Positions 33,401-44,468 of a DNA stretch of 64,000 nt are shown piece by piece. The notes beneath the pieces are model-generated. The model worked only from the letters and a program-made list of their open reading frames with translations. It had not been told where the DNA came from and searched no databases. Positions within the stretch are counted from its first letter, which is position 1. Each line of letters starts with the position of its first letter. The stretch comes from Heloderma charlesbogerti (taxonomy: Eukaryota > Chordata > Lepidosauria > Squamata > Helodermatidae). The position numbers and the translations under genes are program-made. The DNA lies in the NCBI GenBank assembly GCA_026122225.1, contig JANEZZ010000987.1, forward strand, positions 62,001 through 126,000, written 5' to 3'.

Positions 33401-35207
33401 AAGAGATCCTCAGATACAATCAAGGCTTTCTTATTCATTTGTGGCTACAATGTAGCAAAGGAGGGGATAGGATTCACTACACAAACATGCAAGGATTTAT
33501 GTGGAAACAGGCTATAACTTTATCTGTTAAGTTAAAACCAATGCCATGAACCAACTTGGATGAAGAATGAACAGGGACCCATGCATTGCACTCCACAGTG
33601 TATAAAGAAGCAGAGCTTTGGGCAGTGGCCCACAAGAGACTGAAAACTTCAAAGGCTACCACAATAGCAGTAGCTCTTAAGAAGACTCCAGTTCCCAAGG
33701 GCCACTGCTCTCAGTCCTGACATGCTGTGCAGACCATCAGGAGTACGGAAGAGAAAGGGAACAAAGCAAAAAAACCCAAAAAACCTTCTCCTTGTTCTTG
33801 CTGCTATTACTACTATCTCCCCAATTCCCTGCTTGAAGCAAAGGAAAAGGGAAGGGTGGGGAGGCCCTTGTGGGCTGGGGAACAAGAGGGGGGGAAACTG
33901 GAGCCTTTTTCTATCATGGATATTTATTCACTGAAGAAGGGCAAGTGTAGGGGTATTCTTGAAAGGTCACTTCTTCTTGGGGGCAACTCCAGAAGTTAGC
34001 TTCTGAGTTAGACTTGGGCAGACTTCTGCAACATCCCTAATTACAGCCTTTTATTACTCCTAAAGTTGGTGACTATAAGCTGGCCAAATACAAACCTTTT
34101 GGAGCAAAAAATTGGTCTCTGAAGAGACAGATCCATCTAAGAGCATCAATTTAAAGGATTTTCCTTTACAAGGAAGCACATTTATTTTGCCTTTTTAACC
34201 TCCTTAAAAAGGCTTCAAGCTTGAATGATTTTGTCATGCATTGAATAAGAGCTGAGCAGTCTGCTTATGAGCTTCTGCTCTCAAAAGTAAGAATCCACAG
34301 CTATTTTCCTTGTTGATGTTGATATGATTTAAAGGATGGAAATTGACTTGAAAGGAGAATATGTTGAAATACAGATACAAGTCAGAATTAGAATGTACCT
34401 GCCAAGCTGCATGTATCTTCAAAGCTGCAGACAGATGTTGGGAGCTATGGGAAGTAGAGTGCTCTAATCTCTGCTGCAGGTTGCCCTCAAGTACAAAACC
34501 AAGTGCCATCTTGAGTAAGTAGAAAACCAAGTGCCGCCTTGTATCCTTTGAAAGTATTATGTGTTGGTTTCCGCTGCATAGGAAGAAATATGCCTGATGA
34601 TCCACATTTCTCATTGAAAGGTGTTTGCAACTTTCAGACTGAGCCTCAGTCTAACAGAAAACAATTCCTGGGAACCAACCTGCTCCCCATGTAAAACTCC
34701 TTGAAACTTTTTCTGTACAGAACTCCAATGTTGAATCAATCAGACTCATTATTATAACCACTGCCATGTTGTTGCTAAAGTGAGTCAAGGTTTCAAAGTT
34801 TGATGTAATGGAACTCTTTCATCATCATCATAGCTTCCTCAATAAGCATTACAGAAGCTTCACAATTCAGGATGCTAGAGAAGGATAGAAACCCTAATTC
34901 ATTCATTGTCCAACATCCAGCCAGATCCTGAATGGCTGACCTTCAGAGCAGATAAAAATAAAAACATGATTGTGCAATAAAATATGACATCTTTTATTTT
35001 ATGTTTGCAACAGAAAGCAGGCATAATGAGCCTTCCACCACCATTAAACATTCAGAAATACATCAGTTTCTATATTCCTAACTTTCATTGTTTTTATACT
35101 ACACTTGTTTTATTAAGAATGGCCCATTTTCTAAGAGTTGCCATGCTTCTATGACTGCCATTCAATTAAATGGAAATAAAAGGCATTTAGAAGCTTACAA
35201 GAGTAGT
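33401..35207. other. Unassigned DNA
   Basis: No gene or recognised repeat. Frames of 70-126 codons lack any family signature. Confidence 0.5.
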
Positions 35208-35445
35208 TTATTTATTATTGCATTTATATCCCACCTTTTTTCCTCTTGCAAGGAACCCAAGGCGGCTAACATTATCCTCCTCCTCTCCATTTTATCCTCA
35301 CAACAACAACCCTGTGAGGTGGGTTGGGCTGAGAGTGTGTGACTGGCCCAAAGTCACCCAGTGAGCTTCCATGGCCGAGTGGGGACTAGAACCCGGATCT
35401 CCCAGCTCCCAGTCCAACACTCTTGCCACTACACCACACTGGCTC
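35208..35445 (-). mobile_element. MIR/CORE-like tRNA-derived SINE, nearly complete
   Basis: On the minus strand it begins with a tRNA-like head: box A-like TGGTGTAGTGGCAA (about 35424-35437) and box B GGTTCTAGTCC (35382-35393). A CORE-type middle follows (TCACTGGGTGACTTTGGGCC, then CCTCACAGGGTTGTTGTTG), and the tail ends in TAATAAATAA. This is an RNA polymerase III-type SINE. Confidence 0.8.
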
Positions 35446-35448
35446 TAG

Positions 35449-38340
35449 TTCAGTTCAAAGCAAGTACTCATCTGGTTCTCCCAACAGATAATGTTTCAAG
35501 AACTCTAGTGAAGCATTCATCTACTAAGATCTTGCTCAGCAGAAAATACTAAATGAATTGGTGCAAAATAACAAAGCATGTTTAAAGGTTTAATGTGTAC
35601 TAGAAGAAATGAATATTTAAGTGCAACCTAACTGATTTCTAGTTTTCAAAAACACAAGAGGAAAAGGCATCTGAATTTCATTTAAAATTAAAAGTTGTAT
35701 AATAATAATATGCAATTATTAAAAAAAAAACTTGTGCTCAAGAAAATGTGTATACCATCCCATCATATGAATATGGGATCACAATATTAAATCTCTTCAT
35801 ATTATTGCTTTTTGTGGTTAACTATTTGAGAGGGAAAGTATTAATGCAATGAAATAAAATGTTGCACATACTAATTTTGAAAACTTGCTTTTCTCAACTG
35901 TTGGGAGGAAAACAGTGAACCCAAGCCACAATTTGCATCAAATGCGATTTTAAAGAGATTTCTTGCACTGAGTAACCACTCATACTCCTTTGGGAATGGA
36001 AAAGCCACTCACACTCCTTGGGGGATGGAAATGAAAAACACACATTGCACTGTAAATGGAATGTGAATGCTCACATTGGGTCAAGGGCCAGCATCATGGG
36101 TAAGCATAGTTGGGCACTTGCCAACAGCTCACACCCTAGCAGTGAGCTACTGACAAAATCCCCTTGGAGTTGTTTCTCCTCTTCACCATTGCAACCTGCT
36201 TGTTCATCTGCCTCTTGCTCTGGCTTAGGTAACAGTGGTGGTGAGATGGAGTAGTAGTAGATGCCACTGCCAGTCAAGCAAGCAAGTGGTAGCAATGAAG
36301 AGAAAGAGAATGAGGAGCAATTGCAGCTGGTGACAATGGGGGTGAGGAGGTTGGCTCACTGAAGGTGTCTTGCCCAAGGGGACACATAAACCTGGGGCTG
36401 GCTCTGATTAGGTCAAAGTGCCAGCACACTTGCTTGAAAGCAAGTGTCATTCAAATAAACACAATGAGCCGATGCATCAGAGACAATCCAAAACAGTGGT
36501 GTGCCATGTACATGGCCCAGTTCAGTACCTTCCCCCCTGTGTCCCACACTATTTGGTTCCTGTGCCCTCTGCCAATTTTTCCTTTTATGATAATATTTTA
36601 TGAGTAAAGATACTAAAAAGAAGGTATTGATGGTGGGAATTAAAACATGTGTAGGGGGAAAAGAGGAAGGAAGAGATAGGAGGAAACAAGAGGGGAACAG
36701 GTCAGATATGTCCTCTTTTGTGGTTTACGCTGCCGTTGTATAAACAAGCATAGCAAGGTAATAAATAATAACTAATAATTTCAACTCTTAATAGAAAGAG
36801 AAAGGAAGAGAGACAGACATATTTCCTCTATCTAGACAAAGTTGCATGTTGCAGAGAAATTGATCATCTTGTTTAAAATCCCTTAATCTCATCCTCCTTT
36901 CTTCCTCTTTTACTCTGGATTGATCCTGACTGTAATGTGATCCCAAAATACAAATTACCAGGAAGGTTTTATTTGCCTGTCTCGGTCCTCGCTTCCTCTT
37001 CCTTGCTCATTTGAAAACATGAAATTATGGTGGTGTTTATATTCCTGTGGCTTCTATCATCTCATTCTAAGTGAGGTGACAGGTTGACAAAAAGATGGAA
37101 AATTTTATCTACTTAACTCCCCTGGTGAAGATGCACACTGAGGTGAATCTCAATTACAGAACAAATTAAAATATAGCCTGTACTCAAGCACAAAAAACAG
37201 CTTCATGAATGTGTGAGCATATACAAGACCATGAAAGCAGGCCTGTCATCAAAAGAACACCAGGATGTACAGAATAAGCATTTTATGCCTTCCCTCTATA
37301 ATAGCATACAGAGGAGAAGCAGGCATTTAACAAAACTACAAGAAACACAAGAAAATAAGCTGTCATTGACAATCAAAGAAGCACAGTTTAACTAGAGTAA
37401 TCCATAGCAGCATCCTCAACACCACAATCAGCTTTGTGAGGTTTTCATCCTAGTCCCTAATTATCTGAACTGGAACTCCTGGTGAAGGTAAAAGACAGAT
37501 CTGTAGAATGCAACCTATTTCTTCTTTGTTTTAAAAAATATGTATCCCGAAAATCTCCATCCCTAAAGACCCCAACTGCAGATATTTCAGACAACAGGAG
37601 GCCTGCATCTCTTTCCTTCTAATATAGTAGCAGTGTTATTCTCTCTACAGTGCAGAAACAAACAATTTAAGTGATCCTTACCCATTTGAGTTATGTGGTA
37701 GCTTACACATTATATCTACAACAACTAGTTATGAAGCTGACCTACTTACTTAACTTGGCCAAGTTCGTCTGGACACCTTCAGAGACTACTTCTTCAGTTG
37801 ATTATCCTATTAACAACATATATTCTACAATCTTAGCTTATCTGCTTTTCCCCCTCCAAGATGCAATATCATAATATATGACTGAATACAAATAGATTTC
37901 ATAGCAGACTAGCTCCGTAATGTTTTTTTTAAACAAATTGGACCACGCTTCAGTCAAAGTTAGTTCTTAGGGGGGAAAAGTCTTTTATTTTCACATATTC
38001 CTTCCTAATGCTCAGGTCAAAAATCTCTAGACTCAAATTTTGACCATTTGTGTGCTCTGTAGCATTTGTGTGCTCTGGGTACCATCTTGTTGTAATTTTT
38101 TTTTAAAAAAATTATCTCACCCACCCATACCCATTTTCAGCATTGGCAGAACAGCCCAAGCGGGGAGGAAATGGCCTCCAGACCTCCTGAAGTTGCATAC
38201 CCCTGCTCTAGAATTCAGTAAGTCATGGTTTCTACAAATGTTTTGTGTTTAACTCCTTTTCTGTTTAAATTCTTTGTCATACTAAAAAAAAACTGTCAAC
38301 CATTAAGAATACTCAGCATACGGCAAAACAAAGTTTCTTC
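35449..38340. other. Unassigned DNA
   Basis: No gene or recognised repeat across about 2.9 kb. Frames are 60-80 codons and look random. This could be single-copy intergenic or intronic sequence. Confidence 0.5.
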
Positions 38341-38342
38341 TT

Positions 38343-38693
38343 AAGTTCTTATAAGGAACTACTTCTTCATACAGCACATAGTTAAACTATGGGATTCACT
38401 ACCACAGGATGTAGTGATGGCAACCAATTTGGATGGCTTTAAAAGGGGGTTGGACAAATTCCTGGAGGAAAAGGCTATCAATGGCTACTAGTCTTGATGG
38501 CTATGTGCTATCTCCAGTACCAGAGGCAATGAGCCTATGTACAGCAGTTGCTGGGGAACATGGATGGGAGGGTGCTGTTGTGCTCGGTCCTGCTTGTGGT
38601 TTCCTGGTTGACAGCTGGTTGGCCACTATGTGAACAGAATGCTGGAATAGAGGGATCCTTGGTCTGATCCAGTATGGCTCTTCTTATGTTCTA
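38343..38693 (+). mobile_element. CR1-type LINE, 3' end
   Basis: The plus strand encodes a decayed C-terminus (LWDSLPQDVVMATNLDGFKR-like; visible as DGFKRGLDKFLEE around 38430-38470). The same 3' UTR as at 5962 follows (AGTTGCTGGGGAACATGGAT) and ends GGCTCTTCTTATGTTCT. Confidence 0.8.
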
Positions 38694-38696
38694 AAG

Positions 38697-39640
38697 TTTC
38701 TGTTACGTAGGTCTAGTGACAGCTATAGCCGTGACAGAACCTCCATGTAGAGAAGCAGGATGGCTCTGAATACCAAATCCTGAGGGCAAGCAAGAAGGGA
38801 GGGCTGTGGCCTTCATTAAGCTTCCCTGAGGGTAGCCACTGTGGGAAACAAAATGTGATAGTCTCATCCATCTGGGCTCTTCTTATATTCTCATTTAAGT
38901 GCCTTACTATGTGAAACCACTCATACACTTTAACAATTCTCTGTATGAGTATATAGTTAATAACTACTCTTCCCCCTGCCCAGCATATATACATTAAAGC
39001 TATGTTCAACAGTGATGTTTTTTCACCAAATTAGAAGGCCACAGTCCTCCACAGCATCTGAGGACCACATATATGGTTTTCTTTCTGGTTTTTATGGGTA
39101 TATTTCTGCCTTTGCTTTTTTACTGGAAATCCAAAAGAAAACACCTCCTTTGCAAACAATGGAAATAAGTCAGCCAGCTGGAAAAGACCAGCTGTGTTTA
39201 CAGCCCCAGAGTCTGGATATGAAATAAAATATGTCACATTGCATAATGAACCTGTAGTGTTTATGATCAATCAATTTCACAATCCTAGCCAGAATTCCAA
39301 GTACTCTGAGTAGTTGCAGACTAGCCAATCCTTCCTCCTTGCTAACTAGCTTCAAAGTGCATTGGAAAGAAAGGGGGTGCCCTAAGAAGAGCTACTAGAG
39401 AGATTGGTTTGGCTAAAAGGTGACCCTGAGCATTAAACTTTCCAGACTGCTTTAGCCTTTTCAGCACTGAGCGTCACTGTCTTATATTGTGAAACCACTC
39501 CGAACATTAAGTACACAACAGAATCCAACCCAAGACTCAACAAGCACTACAGTGTGCCATGGTTTTCTTACGATGGGAAATTGCAGCTGTTACCATCATG
39601 TAAAAAGCAACGTTCTTGCCAGTTGACTTTTCCTGACAAT
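38697..39640. other. Unassigned DNA
   Basis: No gene recognised. Confidence 0.5.
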
Positions 39641-39735
39641 CACACTGGCTTATTTATTATTTATTCATTCAACCATTATTTACGCATTAAATTTATATTC
39701 CACTTTTTGACTAGAGTCTCTATGCAGCTTACAAC
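39641..39735 (-). mobile_element. SINE/LINE tail fragment (degenerate)
   Basis: TTATTTATTATTTATTCATT followed by TTATATTCCACTTTTTGA resembles the 3' tail of the SINE at 35208. It is too decayed for a firm name. Confidence 0.35.
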
Positions 39736-39893
39736 AGTTATAAACCTCAATGGATACAAGAAGAACCACACACTCAAAAGAAAACAAAAATAACCAGCCC
39801 TACTGGAGCAGAAGACAGCATCTGATCTTCCTTCCCACAAGGCAGTTGGTGGAAGATACCCTGTGGAGGATAGGGGACACTCTGGCTAGATCT

Positions 39894-40117
39894 ACACTAC
39901 TGCTTTATAGCAGTATTGAAGTGCACTGATAACTGTTGGGGCACATTACACATCCGATATACCACTTCTGTAGTGTTGTTTCCTGCTTTTTATTCCACAT
40001 TATCCAAAATAATGCAAAACATGTCATTGTGTGTCCTATGAGGTATAAATGCACAAGAGGGATATACTGTTACCATGAAGCGGTCGTAATGATATGACAC
40101 AAGGTGTAGATCTGGCC
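39894..40117. mobile_element. Non-autonomous DNA transposon with AGATCTACAC ends
   Basis: The left end GGCTAGATCTACACTA and the right end GGTGTAGATCTGGCC are complementary. TCT flanks both sides (39891-39893, 40118-40120), which may be chance. The interior, including CAAGAGGGATATA, is non-coding. I recognise the end sequence as a common reptile repeat, but the superfamily is uncertain. Confidence 0.6.
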
Positions 40118-40350
40118 TCTGATGTCTTCTTTGCTTTCCTTTCTCGCTCCCGTCATAGAAACTACAAATACCCTGTTAAAGCAGACTCAGGGCATGAGGA
40201 TTGAAGATGCACAGCCCTATAATGGTTGTACTCTTAACTTCTAAAAGGCACATGGAAAATATAGAGAAATTACAGTTTATGAAGCCACTTTGAATCACCT
40301 TAGTAAAGCCGTAGGGGCCCATTTCTATGTCCCTGACAAAGATAGATGAA

Positions 40351-40522
40351 GTCATAGAAGTCATAGAATCATACGGTTGGAAGGAGCCTACAAGACCATT
40401 GAGTCCAACCCCCTGCTCAGTGCAGGAAGCCTGATTCCCAAGCAGTCTCCCATCCAAGTATTAATCAGAGCTGACCCTGCTTAGCTTCCGAGATCAGATG
40501 AGATAAGGCACATGATGTCGGC
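40351..40522 (-). mobile_element. 5S rRNA-derived SINE with CR1-like tail, copy 1
   Basis: On the minus strand the first half (40512-40438) matches the 3' half of vertebrate 5S rRNA (GGAAGCTAAGCAGGGTCAGC, then TACTTGGATGGGAGACTGC). The second half (40437-40351) matches the CR1 3' end (GGGGGTTGGACTCAATGG) and ends in TATGACTTCTATGACTTC repeats. The head would supply a pol III promoter and the tail recruits CR1 reverse transcriptase. Confidence 0.82.
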
Positions 40523-40525
40523 TAG

Positions 40526-41203
40526 AAATTGCTCCACTGAGTCACATAATAAAAACCAGCTCACATAATTTGTATGCAGAGAGTACAGTAGGATAAGTAA
40601 CTGAATACCCAAGGGCCAAATCTAGCCCCTCAAGGAATGCAAACTGGCCCCCAATTGTCTACTCAGAGTAAAGAGCAGTAAGAGTTCTATCATTATTCCT
40701 TCTGCTCCCTTGACTATGGCCATATCCAGCTCTCCAAACTTCCATCAAGACTCATCTTCCATATGTTGATTTTTATGTTTGCTATGGTTTTGGACTGAAT
40801 TGTATCAATCTGTTGTATCTGTTTTGTGCAATGCTAATCAGCCTGCTTGAGCATGCCAATGGAAAGGCAGGATATAACTCTCACAAACAAAGTAAAATTA
40901 ATACTAAATACATAGCAGGAGTGGAGGCTGTAGCAACAAGTCTTGCTAGCAATCCAGATAGGGGGTAAAGGGAGTCCTGGTTTATCACCATTCAACCCTT
41001 CCTCAAAGTAGCACTCCTGGAAAACTAGCTCCTGATTAGGATTGTCCACAGTAATCACAAGGTGATTTTGCCTCAATGATTTCTTGGGGTGAGTTTATTT
41101 AAAAAAATAAAACAAAACATTATATGATGACAAAAGGCATTCCCAAATCAGATAACCGTCTTGAGAATTCACAGGATCTCTCCCATTGTAAATATGCCTC
41201 CCT
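40526..41203. other. Mostly unassigned; possible L2 tail at about 40785-40890
   Basis: GGAAAGGCAGGATATAACTC and the TTTTATGTTTG context resemble an old L2 3' end on the plus strand. Nothing else was recognised. Confidence 0.4.
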
Positions 41204-41214
41204 AACAGCATAAC

Positions 41215-44200
41215 CCCTTCATGGATCACTGCCTTGTTGTGGCGAAGGGGCTTGCGTAACTCAGTGAAGCCATAAGCTATGCCGTGCAGGGCCACCCAAG
41301 ACGGACAGGTCATGGCAGAGAGTTCTGACAAAATGTGGTCCACTGGAGAAGGAAATGGCAACCCACTCCAGTATTCTTGCCAAGAAAACCCCATGGAACG
41401 TATCACAAGGCTAAAAGAGATGATGCCGGAAGATGAGCCCCTCAGGTCGGAAGGTGTCCAATATACTACTGGGGAAGAGCAGAGGGAATTTCCAAGTAGC
41501 GCCAGAAAGAGTGAAGCGGCTGGGCCAAAGCCGAAAGGACACTCAGCTGTGGATGTGTCTGGTGGTGAAAAGAAACTCCGATGCTGTAAAGAACAATATT
41601 GTTTAGGAACCTGGAATGTCAGATCAATGAATCAAGGTAAGCTGGAGGTGGTCAAACATGAGATGGCAAGACTGAACATCGACATCTTGGGAATCAGCGA
41701 ACTAAAATGGACAGGCATGGGCGAATTTAATTCAGGTGACCATCATATCTACTACTGTGGGCAAGAATCCCTTAGAAGAAATGGAGTAGCACTCATAGTC
41801 AACAAAAGGGTGGGAAAAGCAGTACTGGGGTACAATCTTAAAAATGACAGAATGATCTCAGTACGAATCCAAGGCAAACCATTCAACATCACAGTAATTC
41901 AAGTCTATGCCCCAACCACTGAGGCCGAAGAAGCTGAGGTTGATCGGTTCTATGAAGGCCTCCAACACCTTCTAGAACTAACACCAAAAAAAGATGTCCT
42001 CTTCATCATAGGGGACTGGAATGCTAAAGTAGGAAGTCAAGAAATCACCGGGATAACAGGCAGGCATGGCCTTGGTGTACAAAATGAAGCAGGCCAAAAG
42101 CTAATAGAGTTTTGCCAAGAGAACATGCTGATCATAGCAAACACTCTTTTCCAACAGCACAAGAGACGACTCTACACATGGACATCACCAGATGGTCAAT
42201 ATCGAAATCAGATTGATTTTGTCCTTTGCAGCCAAAGATGGAGAAGCTCCATACAGTCAGTCAAAACAAGACCTGGAGCTGACTGTGGCTCAGATCATGA
42301 GCTGCTTCTTGCAAAATTTCGGCTTAAATTGAAGAACGTCGGGAAAACCACTAAACCATTCAGGTATGACCTAAATCATATCCCTGATGAATATACAGTG
42401 GAGGTGAGGAATAGATTTCAGGGATTAGACCTGATAGACAGAGTGCCTGAGGAACTCTGGACGGAGGTCCGTAACATTGTTCAGGAGGCAGCAACGAAAT
42501 CCATCCCAAAGAAAAAGAAATGCAAGAAAGCCAAGTGGCTGTCTGATGAGGCTTTACAAGTAGCTGATGAAAGAAGGGAAGCGAAAAGCAAGGGAGAAAG
42601 GGGAAGATATATCCAACTGAATGCAGAGTTCCAGAGAATAGCAAGGAGAGACAAGAAGGCCTTCTTAAATGAACAATGCAAGGAAATCGAGGAAAACAAC
42701 AGAATGGGAAAGACTAGAGATCTCTTCAAGAAAATTGGAGATCTCAAGGGAACGTTTTGTGCAAAGATGGGCATGATAAAGGACAAAGAAGGCAGGGACC
42801 TAACAGAAGCAGATGAGATTAAGAAGAGGTGGAAAGAATACACAGAAGAACTATACAGGAAAGATCTTAATGTCCTTGATAGCCATGATAGTAATGTCCT
42901 TGATAGCCATGATAGTGCGGTCACTGAACTTGAGCCGGACATCCTCGAGAGTGAAGTCAAGTGGGCCTTAGGAAGCATTAGTAAAAACAAAGCTAGCGGA
43001 GATGACAGTATTCCAGCTGAGCTATTTAAAATCCTAAAAGATGATGCTGTTAAAGTGCTGCATTCAATATGCCAACAAATTTGGAACACTCAGCAATGGC
43101 CACAAGACTGGAAAAGGTCAGTTTACATTCCAATTCCAAAGAAGGGCAATGCCAAAGAGTGTTCAAACTACCGCACAATTGCGCTCATTTCACATGCCAG
43201 CAAGGTGATGCTCAAAATCCTACAAGCGAGGCTTCAGCAGTATGCGAACCGAGAACTACCGGAAGTACAAGCTGGGTTTCGAAGAGGCAGAGGAACTAGA
43301 GATCAAATCGCCAACATTCGCTGCATCATGGAGAAAGCAAGAGAATTCCAGAAAAATGTCTATTTCTGCTTCATTGACTACGCTAAAGCCTTTGATTGTG
43401 TGGATCACAACAAACTGTGGCAAATTCTTAAAGTGATGGGAGTACCAGACCACCTTACCTGTCTCCTGAGAAACCTGTACGAGGGTCAAGAAGCAACAGT
43501 AAGAACCAGACATGGAACAACCGCGTGGTTCAAAATTGGGAAAGGAGTACGACAAGGCTGCATATTGTCACCCTGCTTATTTAACTTATATGCAGAGTAC
43601 ATCATGAGAAATGCCGGGTTGGATGAATCAGAGGTCAGAATTAAGATTGCTGGGAGAATTATCAACAACCTCCGATATGCAGACGATACCACCCTAATGG
43701 CAGAAAGTGAAGAGGATCTCAAGAGCCTCTTGTTGAGGGTGAAAGAGGAGAGTGCAAAAGCTGGTTTGAAACTCAACATTAAAAAAACTAAGATCATGGC
43801 ATCTGGCCCTATCACTTCCTGGCATATAGAAGGGGAAGAAATGGAAGCAGTGACAGATTTTACTTTCTTGGGCTCCAAGATAACCGGAGACGGTGACTGT
43901 AGCCATGAAATTAAAAGACGCTTGCTCCTTGGGAGGAAAGCTATGGCAAACCTAGACAGCATAGTCAGAAGCAGAGACATCACCTTGCCAACAAAGGTCC
44001 GTCTAATCAAAGCTATGGTTTTCCCAGTAGCAACGTATGGCTGTGAGAGCTGGACTATAAGGAAGGCTGAGCGCCGAAGAATTGATGCTTTCGAACTGTG
44101 GTGCTGGAGAAGACTCTTACGAGTCCCCTGGACTGCAAGGAGGTCAAATCAGTCCATCCTAAAGGAAATCAACCCTGACTGCTCATTGGAAGGACAGATA

Positions 44201-44460
44201 CTGAAGCTGAAGCTCAAATATTTTGGCCACCTAATGCGAAGAGAAAACTCTCTGGAAAAGACCCTGATGCTGGGAAAGACTGAAGGCAAAAGGAGAAGGG
44301 GACGGCAGAGGATGAGATGGCTAGATAGCATCACCGATGCAATGAATATGAACCTGAGCACACTCCGGGAGAGTGCTCAGGACAGGAAGGCCTGGCGTGC
44401 TATGGTCCATGGGGTCACGAAGAGTCGGACACGACTGAACGACTGAACAACAACAACAAC
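41215..44460 (+). mobile_element. BovB (RTE-clade) LINE, full length, coding-intact
   Basis: The element runs from the 5' leader (CATGGATCACTGCCTTGTTG) to a (CAA)n tail after CGACTGAACGACTGAAC. AGCATAAC flanks both sides (41207-41214, 44461-44468). If the tail CAA is included, the duplication is 11 bp (AACAGCATAAC). It is one of four BovB copies here and the only one with an open frame. Confidence 0.95.
41279..44446 (+). CDS. BovB endonuclease-reverse transcriptase, intact 1055 codons
   Basis: An autonomous non-LTR retrotransposon protein. It nicks chromosomal DNA and copies the element RNA at the nick (target-primed reverse transcription). The APE-type endonuclease starts near residue 108 (LGTWNVRSMNQGKL). 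Its catalytic Glu is in LGISELKWTGMG, then GDWNAKVGSQ near 245 and GSDHELL near 337. The RT has NYRTIALISHASK, QAGFRRGRGTRDQ, FIDYAKAFDCVDH (motif A, near 697), GVRQGCILSPCLFN (motif B, near 755), LRYADDTTLMAES (motif C, near 799), LKLNIKKTKIM (motif D) and FTFLGSKIT (motif E). The basic C-terminus is GKRRRGRQRMRWLDS, ending KSRTRLND. There is no RNase H. A 24-bp tandem duplication repeats SNVLDSHD near residue 535, unlike the other copies. The true start may be an internal Met such as 41395. Confidence 0.95.
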   Translation: MPCRATQDGQVMAESSDKMWSTGEGNGNPLQYSCQENPMERITRLKEMMPEDEPLRSEGVQYTTGEEQREFPSSARKSEAAGPKPKGHSAVDVSGGEKKLRCCKEQYCLGTWNVRSMNQGKLEVVKHEMARLNIDILGISELKWTGMGEFNSGDHHIYYCGQESLRRNGVALIVNKRVGKAVLGYNLKNDRMISVRIQGKPFNITVIQVYAPTTEAEEAEVDRFYEGLQHLLELTPKKDVLFIIGDWNAKVGSQEITGITGRHGLGVQNEAGQKLIEFCQENMLIIANTLFQQHKRRLYTWTSPDGQYRNQIDFVLCSQRWRSSIQSVKTRPGADCGSDHELLLAKFRLKLKNVGKTTKPFRYDLNHIPDEYTVEVRNRFQGLDLIDRVPEELWTEVRNIVQEAATKSIPKKKKCKKAKWLSDEALQVADERREAKSKGERGRYIQLNAEFQRIARRDKKAFLNEQCKEIEENNRMGKTRDLFKKIGDLKGTFCAKMGMIKDKEGRDLTEADEIKKRWKEYTEELYRKDLNVLDSHDSNVLDSHDSAVTELEPDILESEVKWALGSISKNKASGDDSIPAELFKILKDDAVKVLHSICQQIWNTQQWPQDWKRSVYIPIPKKGNAKECSNYRTIALISHASKVMLKILQARLQQYANRELPEVQAGFRRGRGTRDQIANIRCIMEKAREFQKNVYFCFIDYAKAFDCVDHNKLWQILKVMGVPDHLTCLLRNLYEGQEATVRTRHGTTAWFKIGKGVRQGCILSPCLFNLYAEYIMRNAGLDESEVRIKIAGRIINNLRYADDTTLMAESEEDLKSLLLRVKEESAKAGLKLNIKKTKIMASGPITSWHIEGEEMEAVTDFTFLGSKITGDGDCSHEIKRRLLLGRKAMANLDSIVRSRDITLPTKVRLIKAMVFPVATYGCESWTIRKAERRRIDAFELWCWRRLLRVPWTARRSNQSILKEINPDCSLEGQILKLKLKYFGHLMRRENSLEKTLMLGKTEGKRRRGRQRMRWLDSITDAMNMNLSTLRESAQDRKAWRAMVHGVTKSRTRLND

Positions 44461-44468
44461 AGCATAAC

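Noticed and set aside
40438..40512. A genuine 5S rRNA gene
   Set aside because: Only the 3' half of 5S is present and it is fused to a CR1 tail, the same in both copies. It is a SINE.
43486..44010. 174-codon open frame antisense to BovB RT (also at 28595 and 55929)
   Set aside because: It occurs at the same place opposite the RT in every BovB copy. It is a shadow of the conserved sense frame with no independent features.
41215..44460. BovB as ruminant contamination
   Set aside because: Four BovB copies of different ages sit among L2, CR1, 5S-SINE and MITE families typical of reptiles, with target duplications in the local sequence.
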